Assembly: GCA_005406025.1 (NCBI GenBank)
Contig: BGZK01001558.1
Location: forward strand, 1 to 64,000
Direction of reading: 5' to 3'
DNA length: 64,000 nucleotides
Source of the DNA: Eumeta japonica
Lineage: Eukaryota > Arthropoda > Insecta > Lepidoptera > Psychidae
Shown here: positions 1 to 12,300 of the stretch, piece by piece
Numbering within the stretch: position 1 is the stretch's first letter
Layout of the letters: each line of letters starts with the position of its first letter
Translations under genes and position numbers: made by a program
Notes under the pieces: model-generated
What the model saw: the letters and a program-made list of their open reading frames with translations, nothing else
Told to the model about the DNA's origin: nothing
Databases searched by the model: none

Positions 1-1440
1 GGGCTATATTATCGCGAGGCAGTTTTATGTACTCATTTAAAATCGTAGCCATGCATGTATTGACAATGTATTATATCAATAATCAAAAGGGATACATTCA
101 TCATTTATTCGTAGAACGCCAATAAGAAATTAATGCACATTTCATCCAAAGGCCGCAAAATGTACACGCCTGCGTATTGCGTACTGGGTTGATAAAAACC
201 ACAGAAAACTTTAAGGAATCAACTTCTTCAGGCGTACTGTACCAAATAGACAGCACATTCCTTGAAAAAATTACTCAAATTAATACAAATACATTACAAG
301 AGTGAAATTAAAAAGATAAATCACAAAAATATTTACTTTTAAGATTAACATCCTCAAAATTAACTCTTGCAATTATTGCTACGTCAAAATTAACATTAAC
401 TAGACCTTATTTTTGACTTCACTTTTGTAATATATTTGTATTAATTTGAGTAATTTTTTTCAAGGTATTATTATGCAACTTGATGATTATTGTATATTTG
501 TTATAATATGCCTGAAGAAATTGAAAATAAATCAACGAAAAGTTGCATTTTAAAAAAATATAACATTTTATTAATTTTATCCACGTTTCCAAGATTTTGA
601 TATTAAATAATTTAAGGAACCATTCTTTCACCACACGCAAAAGCTGAAAGCCCGAAAGAGCAACTCGCGCTTACTGGCGCCGCTGTCTAGCTCGACCTCA
701 CGGCGATTCTGCCGCGCCGTGGTTCTCCATGCCGACGTGCATCTTTTATGCACTGCCGGGAGAACCATACAGTCGGTGTGAGTGTCCTACAAGGAAGGGA
801 CGGCTAAAGGTAGGCCCTAAAGCCCTCTCGATTTATCCAAAACGACAAAAAAAGGCCATTTGGTGTCCGTAATGGACGTAGATTTCTTATCCGAATTTCA
901 GTAAATATTGAAAGATTGTTTATAAAAGTTACATATTTTTATTTAAAAGTAAAAATTTTTGTAAGTCAAATTTACAATTTAACTTCAATACGTCACTTTA
1001 TGGTTATTATTAAAACATATAAGCTTAAGTAAAAGTTAAATAAAAATAAAAGTTAAAAGTATAAGTGAAAGCTTATTTCATCAGCTGTTACATGGTTTTT
1101 AGAGAAATGAGCTAAATCTCATCGTTCAAAAGTTAAATGGGAAAAGACCATTGAAATATCGTTATTGAGTATAATATTTTCGAAATTTCAAATGGCCACT
1201 ATTTCGTAACAAATTAGCCGAATCAGCTCAACACGTTCAAGGTAATTGCCTATAGAATAGGTATGTCAAGTTTCATTAGGATCCCTTGAGAATTGCGAGC
1301 GCTATCGTGATGACAAGCCACGTTATATCCCATATACATATATATACGTATATACGCACACAGAGAACATAATATGACAAAATGTCTACAAAGTTCCGCC
1401 ATGAGACTAAATAGAAAAATTATATTTCTAAAGAAATCTA
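1..1440. other. Intergenic DNA left of the duplication
   Basis: No gene is supported here. Short open frames on both strands lack domain-like composition. A GC-richer patch at about 640-860 stands out from the AT-rich surroundings and could be a decayed repeat or a regulatory block; I do not recognise it. Clear alignment with the second copy (25,900 onward) begins only at about 1,450-1,490. Confidence 0.5.
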
Positions 1441-2913
1441 CTAAAAATGTAACAGAATCAATAGAAGATTTACATGTAATGTATTTAGTAAATAGATGGA
1501 AATTCAGTACGTTAATTTGTTCGTAAATCATGAAAAATATGCCAGTCTGGCAGGGATCCTCACCAGATTCTGTGCAGTAATGCTTATGAGCTTTAAAAAC
1601 ACACATAATACTTTTTATTTTCGTGTTTTCTTCTCAATCTACCTCAAGCCCCGGTGGTATTGTGCAAAGAATAGGCGCAGGGAGATATTATATGCTCCCG
1701 ATAGCAAATTCGTCACGGGAAAAAACGAGTCATCCATATTTATACAACAAAGAAAAGAAAATAATATCGTATGTTTTCCTTTCATCGAACATCATTTCAA
1801 GTAAAAATCTTTTTCCTCCCTTACAGAATAGGTCATTACAAGCATAAGTTCATATTTGCGCATGCGTAAATTATGTCAATACTATTTCATAACATTGATA
1901 CAAGAGATGACATCACTAAATTGCACAACAATCGCAATTTCGTACTAATCTTGCACGTAAAAAAAAGAAATGTCAGTACAATAATTATAAGATTTATTAC
2001 TTTTCAGTTAAACGTACCATTGGATTTTTTTGTTGACAAACTTTTTTGGAATAAAAATACGACATGATTGCCTACACACGCTGCGCCGTCAGTCCAATAA
2101 GTATACTGTTGAAAGTGATATTTATGTTCTTTTTAAAGCTCATGTAAGCTCATTTAAAATTTAGATTTCTCTAAGTGTTAAACAAAGAATACTAAAATCA
2201 TCTACTTAGCAGCCAATACTCATTATAATGTATAGATAAAAGGTACACCTCCAAAGGAATCGTAGCACAAACTTTAATGTGACGATAAATTAAACACTCA
2301 TCTAATTTATGTTTACGTTAGACACAATATTTACAGACCACCAAAGCAAACAAAATTAAATTCACATCAGTAATGTTTTTCGGAGTAATCGTTTGAAACG
2401 TTAAAATAATATTAACCTAATTCGAGACTTACCTTCGTAAGGCGAACAAGTCCAGTGTAAGAAAATAAGCGAACCGGGTAAAAAAGACTTTGATTTATTA
2501 TATTTAATTTTATATATTGTATTTTAATATATGACATTAAAATATAGATGTAATTATGCTCTCATGAATATCGTTCGTCAGTATATATAATTATTTACCT
2601 AAAATTTTCATAGTCCAAGTAAAATCTATTGTCATGAACATTTTCGTTAAAATTGTAATAAGATTATTAAAATTTATCTTTTGGTAATGTGAAATATATT
2701 AAAATAAGTTAAATAATAAAAAGTAAGAAATGGTACCAAAGCACGAAATATCCCTAAGTAATAAACAACTTTCAATGATATCTTAGAAAGACTCAAATAT
2801 TGTGTATTCGGTTATCTGCTTGTTGTCAGTGCGCGCTGGCCAAGCCTCGCCAACAGACACGTAAGGAGTCATAGATCGCCACAATCGTAATTTAATTCAA
2901 AATGTTTCGATAA

Positions 2914-2952
2914 TTTTATTGCACATCGCTACCACTCCGCTGTGCAATAAAA
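2914..2952. promoter_or_regulatory. Perfect 12-bp inverted repeat upstream of receptor 1
   Basis: The arms TTTTATTGCACA (2914-2925) and TGTGCAATAAAA (2941-2952) are perfectly complementary around a 15-base loop. It lies about 70-100 bases upstream of the predicted transcription start. The same arms and loop occur unchanged in copy 2 (27,902-27,940). The symmetry could reflect a dimeric transcription-factor site; the function is not known from the sequence. Confidence 0.55.
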
Positions 2953-2988
2953 TTTATATACTAAATTAAAAAATACTATATTTCACTT

Positions 2989-3021
2989 TAAAAATATTTT
3001 CGAAAGATACAGCGTTTCAGT
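2989..3021 (+). promoter_or_regulatory. Predicted core promoter of receptor gene 1
   Basis: A TATA-like TAAAAAT (2989-2995) lies exactly 30 bases before the A of a TCAGT initiator (3017-3021, A at 3019), the usual insect arrangement. The initiator A is 62 bases before the predicted ATG, the same distance as in copy 2. Copy 2 has the better TATA box TATAAAT at the equivalent place. The start site is inferred, not measured. Confidence 0.55.
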
Positions 3022-3080
3022 GTATGCCGAGGGAAACCAACGAAGCGGCGTATACTCCGTTAGACGAAGGATAGAATCAA

Positions 3081-3318
3081 ATGAACTTAGTGCACGGTCA
3101 ACATCCTGCGAATATGAGGCTGACCAGCCGTGTCGCTGTCGAGCCGGGGGCGCGCGAGTGCTCCGCGCGGCTGTCGGCGCGCACGCTCGGCCTGCTGCGG
3201 CTGTGCAAACTATGTTTCCTGTGGCCGATCAGGGTTGTGCCGTGCGGAAGTAATCGATACATTCTCGGCCCCTCGATGCGCTGGGCGGCCCTCAGCCATG
3301 TCGTCAACCCTATTATTT
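3081..3318 (+). CDS. Receptor 1, exon 1 (residues 1-79)
   Basis: It encodes the cytoplasmic N-terminus and the start of membrane segment 1, and is GC-rich unlike the later exons. It ends in a strong donor, GTAAGTCG, one base into codon 80. It differs from copy 2 by only two bases, both changing the amino acid (Phe46 to Leu, Ile61 to Met). Overlapping frames on both strands are open only because of the GC-rich composition. Confidence 0.78.
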
Positions 3319-6300
3319 GTAAGTCGTTCGGCCGATGTTACAGTTATGATATCGTTCTAAGGAGATCGATTCGTTACCGATTCTTGAATTTCGCTTAAGC
3401 GTAGCTCTGAACAGTCTTCATTGTTTTTGTATCATTTTCATGAGTGCTTTATTTTCATACATATGAATTTTTTCACCTTTTATAAGTAAAAAAGAACGAA
3501 TTAAAATAGAATGGCTGAAAATGTTCGTATAGAATGTGTAACGGCTAAATTACGTGGTCCAAACTAGAATTATATTAAGAAGTGACGAAATGATTGATGG
3601 ATATCAGTGAAGCAAAAATCTAATTAAAAAAAAATTTAACTTAATCAAGATTTGTTAACGGAAGCATGCCTAGAAAACGAGTGTTTTTTTTTATGAGCAT
3701 TTACGTTCAATAATGACACTCACATTCTAATAATTTAATATTGTACTTATTTTTGTGAAACATCAAGTACAAAACTAAAAGTAACGTTTGAACATTTGTT
3801 AGCTTTTCTTGCGAGTCCGACAACTTATATAATTATCTAATTTCCATATATATATTTTTTCTAATTGTCTCCTTAAACTCTATGAATTTTAATTTATATT
3901 TCACTTTTGTTACCTTTTGACGATTCATTTCATTTCCTTGTGAATATAAATAATAAATTGGTAAGACTGTGATTACGAATAAAATTTTTTTACGGATTAT
4001 TTAAAATTGTGAAAAATTATCGCGTACTGCATTCGCTAAGTATCGAACCTGGTTCGCAAAGTAGCATTAGATTACACAAAGAATCAGCTATTGCAATTAA
4101 CTGAAAAATATCATAGGGCATAACTTAACTTACAAAATTTGTAGCGTGAATCATTCAATTTCTGATAATCTGTATAAGCAACGCATTTTTACTTACAGGG
4201 GTTTCAAGTGCCATCGGATTTGTTATGAACTTGTCTTATTATACTAAAGAAAGCTTCTCTTTCACGGTGCCCAAATTGATAGATGCCGTTATGTTATCTC
4301 TACTCTTATACGGCACGCTGTGGACAACGAAAAGTCGCACTGTTTACTTTTGCAAATACACACAGTGCGTAAAAGAGGTAAGTGGCGTTTTCCTAGCTCT
4401 TGTGAAGATCGGGAACTTCGACGGAATAAACGGAATTGGTTTCTTCAAACAATCCGTTATATTTGCAAACTGATGTTTCATAATTTACTATTATCTATAA
4501 ATTTTTATCGACTATTTCAAAATAGTGTGCAAGAAAAAAAAGTGCAACTTTCTCAGTATTCGATTGTTCAGATAAGTATTACGAACATCTTAGAAAAATA
4601 CCAGATTTTCAGAAAATAATAATTTCATTCTTTTATTTTTCAGCTGAAGGATCTGAACTGCTCGAACGAAATGATAAGGAAGAAATTTATCATAACAATA
4701 GTCACGATTTGCACGGACCTTCTGATTAATACGTGGGCTTTGTATAATGTTATTTCATCGTACATCTCATCTAAGACATGTAATTATGTTAATTAGTTTA
4801 GTAGTTTGACATCTGAGTTCTCAAACGCCGGTAGATTGTAATTCAACAGTCGATTAACTCGACAATATTTTCTGCTCGGGCTTATTTTTCTCATGACGTC
4901 CTTATTGAAACAGAAAGTGATCGTAATATAATCGGGAAGCACGCCCCTGACAAAGGTTGTACAATTTATCCATGTTTATGAAAAATGTCTAATGTGTTTC
5001 AAAATCAGTAGATGATCCAACATTAATACAAACAAAGCTTATAAAAATTAAATGTTTGTCTGTTTGTTCGGGATGATCTCCGAAACGGCGGAATAGATTG
5101 TGATTAAAAAAATCCTCTGCTGCCATATATTATTCGCTTAACCATCAACAATGGCGAAAAAGTGTTTCCTATATTTTAAATAATGATTACGAGCCCATTA
5201 AATCCAGTGAGAGTAACGAACACTTTTGATAAACAATTTATTTATTATCAAAAACTTTAAGGCTTTTATAGTTCTGAAAGGATTAAATCTGTTTTTTAAA
5301 GACACTGAATTTACAAAAACCTGTGCGTAATTAATCACATTTGAGAATTTACATTCTCAGACTCTCTACACATTTTGTACCTGAGGGTTGGCATAATATA
5401 CTACAGCATTTAATAAATGTAGAAATGTGTAAGATTACTCCAGTGTAATGTATTGTACCAATTAATCGTAATCAATCTAATAGAGCTAAGTTGTGGTTAA
5501 TTTGGCTGCAGCATGAAAATGGACCGGCACGATCGGTGAAACACAACACTTTCGTAGAATAACGATTCGAAGTAACAGCTTTCGCTGATGGTTTTCATCC
5601 AGTGAATGAAAGTTTCGGTGGCCCACTCCTTCTTTGATACCCTCACTCTCCCTCCGTCGCCCCACCCCTCCGTCTATCAGATATCCAATTCCTACCCAAG
5701 AGGTTAGCAACGCAATGGTGACTCCTCTTCGGTTACGACTGTTCATGGACGGTGGTGGCCACCTACTTTCAGATGGCTCGCATGTTCATTCGACCCTTTA
5801 AAATATTTTAAAAACAGCCAATGTTTTTTTTTTTTTTTAATTTAGTTAAAAGGAAAATTGATGAAAATGTTTTTTTAATACATTTCATATATATTGTGTT
5901 TATATTTCTGGAAGTTCGACAGATCGAACACGTAACTATTCACGAAGTGGGTACTGGACACGGGCTATAGTAATTGAAACTTATTAGCGTACTGATATAT
6001 AAATCACAAAACACACATACACACACGCACATAAACATGCATAAGTATATAAATGAAAACACAATGATAGTTCTGTCTTTCATCAATGAATTAATTTGCG
6101 ATTTGCTATAGGTTTGCTATAGGCTTTCAAATATGTGGTCATGTTGAACTCAGTGTTTGTTAACTTACTGGTGATTTCATTTGATCAGCGTTTGTGTACA
6201 ATATTTTATTTAGTCATACGATAAAAAATACCGATTTCGATCAGCGTTTCAGAACTTGACAGAAAATCTTACATTAGAGGTTGAGTTCATTGACATTTAC

Positions 6301-9300
6301 AAAGATGTTTGAAGTTTACCCTTAAGGACATTTTCGGATAAAGATAAAAAACCAAAAACTTCTCTGTAATATAACACAAAAATCCTGGAATAATTCTAAA
6401 ATATTGTCTATAAATGTTACTACATTTGTGATAACGATAATGGATGTTTAATGAATAGAATAAAAAAAACACGTGAAAAAACGTTAAGAGCATCATTTGG
6501 AAATTATTTTTGCATATGATAAAAGAGTTTCAGATAATAATGTTAGTAGTATTGAGTAGATGAATGATGATAAAACTGAAAATTAATCACTATGGAAGAA
6601 ATTATAAAAATATAAGACAAAAATTAAGAAAGCTACCGGATATGACATGGTTTCGTCAGAGATTTTGGGGTACGGCTGAATAAAGTAGCAAACTCGCCAT
6701 AAAACTTTTTAATAAGTGTTACCGCTAAGCTATAGATTATAATGTTACAGCTACGGAATATTTAATTGATGATGAAAACGAAAATGAAATTGCGACGGAT
6801 GAAATTATAAAAGCAGTAAAATTTACGAAAGTTAGAAAAGCTGCCGGATATGATAAGGTTTCCTCATAAATGCTGGGAGGCGACCGTGGTATAGTGGCAA
6901 ACCTGCTGTACCAGCTTTTTAATAAATTCTGTAGCTGTAGGGTACCTAATGAATGGTCCAAAGGCGTCATTGTACCATCTACAAAAGAATAGACTTGCAG
7001 TACGTTTACAAAAATTAATGCATTATAAAGTCTCTTAAACGTCATTGACAAAGCATATGCGAAAATTGTTATATATAAAATTGTTAATGAGACTATAGGT
7101 AAGACCTGAAATGTATAAACGGGATTTGAAAAAGGAATGGGGTATGGGAACCAGGTTTCTCCCTGCGACATATCACATCTATCCATGAATGGTGCGAATA
7201 GTGGATTGACAAGGGTCCTTCAATCTGTATACAGAAGTTCCAGTGCCTGGGACAGAATAAATGCGGTGCACACTAACTTATTTGACATCCACAGAGATGT
7301 TAGACAGGGATGTATAGCTCCACCATGTACATTTAATTCATGGATAGCTGTCTGTATGATTTTAATGAATATAGAATATAGGTGAGGACTTAAAACAGAT
7401 GAGCAATCTGTCAAAATCTTCGATGTCGTGCTAGTTGCAAACGATAAAAACTTAAATTAAACATTCTGTCAAGAAAAAAAAAATGTTGTTGAGTGAAAGT
7501 CATGTTGTTCTCAAAAAGTGAAATAACGACTAAACGCGATATGTGTCCAGGAATAAAAAGTGTTGAACGAGAGGTTTGTACATTGGAGTAATTAGATTAC
7601 AAATAACGGTAACATAATTTAAAATGGAGATTAAATACAGAACATTAAATGAGTGAGGGTTTTTGATTTTATGAGTTGTAAAAGTGTCTCACGACAAACT
7701 CATTTGGCTAACCATAATAGAGTTCTAGACCCTACGCATAGTGTAATAATGAAAGTTTCGATATGGTAGAAAACTATGAAACTACAATAAATGCTGTGGA
7801 GATATATTCCTTGCATAGTAAGTTTAGAGCATGTCTTTGGAAAATAGATATATATATATATATATATGTATATAGTGTTGTCAAAGAGTATGGTTTGAAT
7901 GAAGATGTAGAGATTAGAGTAGAAAAAGCAACGTTGCGATGGTTTCTTTTCGAAAGGATGAAATAAAATAGTTTGAAAAAATCTACAAAGCTAATGCGGG
8001 TCATTGGAGGGTCGGCGAAGGTGGCTCTAAAAAATCTTAGTCAATTCAATTCAATGCTATGTTAAAAAATACAAATAAGCATCCGAAACCGACATGTTAC
8101 TCTGAAACAAATTATAAATGTCAGTGAAGCATAGAAGTGAGAAATAGATACATCTTTTATTATTATCTTAATTCTGTTTTTGAGTACTAGTCGTATTACA
8201 AAAAACAACTATATAATACTGTACGAATGGAAAATACCCTAGTTCTACTAACAAATTATCATACTAATATTTCAGACTTTTTCATTTACACCAATGCCTG
8301 TTACTACTTCATGTGTTTCATTAGAATGGCCATAAGAGCGCCGTTCTATTTCTGCATGTCGCAGTTGCAAATGCAATCAGCCGAATTGTTGCAACACATG
8401 GATAAAAGTACAGGTATTTATATTTCAAAATTGTTTTCTTTTTCTTATTCGCTAAGAATATATTATACGCTATAATTGTGAAAAAAAAAACGAGAAGTTT
8501 GGGACACCCGGTTGGAACGAAGTTCCTTTCCTCCTATATTATATTATATCAAATAACAGGAAAAGCGAAATAAATTAACAACTTTTGAGAGTAATTAAAA
8601 GAAAAATACAATATAGTATCTTAAGAAAAATATTATTTACTTAAAATTGGATATAATCCATATAAAATAGTAAAGTATATGTTATATAAAAAACACAAAA
8701 CAGTACCATCGTTTTTCTTTTAATAAAAACTGTTAAGTTCTCAATCTGTACAAATTCGTAATTATTGAAATTGATAATAAATGTTGCACCAAAAGGTATA
8801 ATATTTAAACATATTAAAGCAATATCTTACTTAAAAAGAAAAAAAAGAACAAGTTTGAAATTGGGACTCCATCTCCAGAGTCGAATAAAAATTGAAAAAT
8901 ATTCATACAGAAATTGCCTTAATCACATTATTAATTATTCACTACGATTGCATGTAACATTACAATAGATAGATATTTTTAGCAAAATGTTGAAAAATAA
9001 AATTAACGCAGCGCCGCGCGCGGCTGTTGTCACACTTTCTCTCTAACAGACGCTATCTGTTAGAGAGAAAGAGACAGTCGCTAAAAGCATAACGATTTTT
9101 CCTTACGTAACGATTTCTGCTAATTAACGTCTTGCACAAGCCGCGTTAAGGAATTTCGTTCCAAGAAATATTTAAATCATTCTTCCAAACATTTTCCTTT
9201 TTTATGGTTCTGTACACCCGAAGAAAAAACATAACCCTCTCGTGTCTTGTGATCTGATGATAGACTGACACACAGACACGAGAATGACCGAAACGTTCAC

Positions 9301-12300
9301 TCTCATATCTACGTGTCAATATGTCTGTCTGTCTGTCTATCACAGCTTACTTTTTTCGAATGTACCAGACAAAAAAAATTCCGATTTGATGTATGTACAG
9401 ATTTGTATGATCCTATCACAGACGCATAACGTAAATAAATTAACCAAATTTTAAGGAGTTTAATTTTGGGGTGCAAATTATGAAATAAAAAAAGATTGTT
9501 TTATCGATGTGTCTTTGAGATTCTAAATATTTTAATGTGTTTTTGAGCTTTTCGAACTAAAAAATTTGAAAGATGGTTGTCCTTGGAGGCCATTTGAGAA
9601 ACTTCTTATTACTTTCGAACTCAAAGTGTTTGAAAAAATAAAGGAGTACCTATTAAATTATTGATCTCATTACGCTCAATAAAAATAAATTTTACTGGTC
9701 TTCTCTCTGAACAAAAAAATATAGAGCTAGCTAATATGTTCTGAGCTCTTCGAGTCCAAAAATATATATTGAGAATAAAAAGACATTTTTAGAGTTTCGA
9801 GCTAAAATGGCAAAAACGGAGCCCACATAGCTTCGTCATGTCCGTCCGTCCTTCCGTCCGTATGCCACAGGCATTTTATTTATAAACTACAAGACATATT
9901 GATGAAATGTATAGTGTTGATATATTGTACAATTCACTATTTAGTTTGGTGGTTGAATAACAAAAATAAATATTTCTAGGGGGGGGCACAATATACATGT
10001 AACAGACGCTGACAAAAAATATTTTCAACAAATACCAATGAGTGGCACATATTTTAACAGTCACTTTAAAAACACTTTAAGGTTTCTAAGCAATTTTTCT
10101 GATTATGTGAATAATTTTGGAAATAATTGTCCGAAAATTGCAAAATTTGTATCCCCCCTCTATTTTCTAATGCGTATGTCCAAAAATTACATAAAAAAAA
10201 TAGTGGAGGTAAGGCTTAATAAATACTTTGAAGTACAATTATTTTGAAATTCTTGAGATATACTGTTTTAGAGTTATTGCCAAAAAACTGCGCTTTTCAG
10301 CAAAAGTACGTAAGTGCCATGAATATATACTCTTTTGCCGATGCACTTTAGTTTACACTAATTTAATACTAGTAGTCGATACAACTACTTGTTTTTCTAG
10401 TTATAGGCGACTAAAGTGCTTATAACTACTCTGTGCGGGAAACATAGAAAAAGTGTAACAACGTACTTTGTTCATCTGTAGTGCATTTCTTGGTAATAAT
10501 GGCTTCGGAATCCTATAATGAGCATGCTCTTGCGACATTCTCTTAACCAAGTTTTTTTCGATTCTTCTCTTCAACTACGATATCCTCCGAACGCGTTCTT
10601 CGTTTTTAATCTTCTTGACGGCATCCAACGTAGTCTTAAGAATAAAAGAAGTGACTACTTACTAAACATTAAACAGTGAAGAATTTCAAATTTTATTTTG
10701 AAAAACATTTTTTTGGAAGGTTAGTTAACAATATCTTTTGAACGAACCACCCGATTTTGATTCATTTTGCAACGATCGACGTTATTTATTAATGAAAATA
10801 ACTTGATAAATTTCACAATTCATCGGTACAGTGGTTTGCAAATTATTGTAAAAACATTATTTTTTATTTTTTTTAACGATTCATTTGAACGGAACTACCG
10901 ATTTTTATGCTGTTTGTGACAGAAAGTTAAAAAACTATACATATGGCCTTACCTACTTATAATTCACAGAAAAACCCAAATAAAAACCGGAAATCCCTTA
11001 AACTTCCACAAAAACCCGAGTAGAGATGGGGACAAATACTTTACAATATGTTTTCAACGAGGATTAATAAGTTCATTCACTAGTACACCTAGACTGGTGA
11101 AAGCTGCCACATCGTGAGCCCGAAAAACGGATTGTAGTGGTGTGCGTGTATTTGCAAATGTGTGTTTCATTTAAGAATGTACGCGCGGCTTTTACGGAAA
11201 TGTCATTATCGTCTACACGTAATACATGTATTTGTAGTACTTGGTGTAAATATACGAGTGCATGTTTTCGTCTTATATTTAGTATATTAGATAAAAAGTA
11301 TTTTAAAATAAAATGTTTAATATTAAAGAATCTTGTAAAGAATGTGTAATCTTTATGAACACACGGTATAAAAATACGGTTGTCGATATTTCGAACTTTG
11401 TAATAAACTAAAGCAAACACAAAAAATTAGAATTGATCCTGAAAGGTTGTGCTACAATGCAGTTAAGGCATTTTCTTAAATGTGTCTTGAATATTTTGTT
11501 TTTGCAGAGGATTGATAAATGGATTTGAGTGATTTCCTCTACAAAACACAGAAAATTAAATAATATCACACAAGTCTGTTAATAGATTTTTTTTCAATCT
11601 AGAGACCAAAACTGCGAGTATTTTGGAGAATATCTTTTCCCTTTCATAATTGGTTTCGTTTTTTATAGTTTCAAATGGATAATTTCACAGAATTTCTGCA
11701 AAACTTAATAATTTTTGTGAAATTTACTTACTGTTTTACGAAAACGCGATCACTTAACTCAGTGATTTTGAATTACGTTTTTAATTAAAGCTAATAGCAG
11801 AAACGTACAACTATGTAATTAAGCGTTTCCTTTATTCAAATTAATGAGAATTATCAGTACTTGCCTTCTTTTGTTATCATAATATAATAATTTCTAATCA
11901 AAGTTAAATAATTCAATCAAATTGGATCTTCCTTAAGCTCTGAATATAATCAGATATTACGTAGTCTTTCTAAGGTTTCACTTACTTATGTAGCATAGTC
12001 ATTTGGTCCTACATGCATATTTATAGAGCTGTTTGACATTTATGTAGAAAAGTATGTGAGTACAAATACCATTTAAATATTCCTAAGTAAAACTAATTGA
12101 TTAAAATATTGTTTTGACGTTTCTTTTGAATTATTCGGCAAATATGATTGAAGTTTGGGTAGATTTTGAATATAAGTAAAAAAACTTAGTATTTGTATAT
12201 ATATATAACATGATTATTTAACGTTTCAAATGCACTAAAAGATTTGGAAAAAGCCTTTATAGAAGTTCGTAGAATTCGTAACAAATGCTTTGAAACATTT

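Noticed and set aside
1496..1804. Open frame MEIQYVNLFVNHEKYASLAG, with a counterpart from 25,944 in copy 2
   Set aside because: The changes between copies in this frame (Gln/Pro, Tyr/His, Glu/Gly, Thr/Ile, Leu/Phe) are almost all amino-acid altering, and copy 2 stops early. This is not coding conservation; it is just duplicated flank.
3020..3360. Other frames across receptor exon 1 on both strands (for example 3,020-3,253 and minus 3,098-3,307)
   Set aside because: They are open because the exon is GC-rich. Only the frame from 3,081 joins in phase to exon 2 at a consensus donor and keeps membrane-protein character.
4038..4060. Short palindrome CGAACC-T-GGTTCG in intron 1
   Set aside because: Thirteen bases of symmetry is not unusual in 64 kb, and copy 2 lacks it.
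6737..7186. Minus-strand 149-codon open frame with hydrophobic stretches
   Set aside because: It is antisense to the reverse-transcriptase relic on the + strand, whose motif order is unmistakable.
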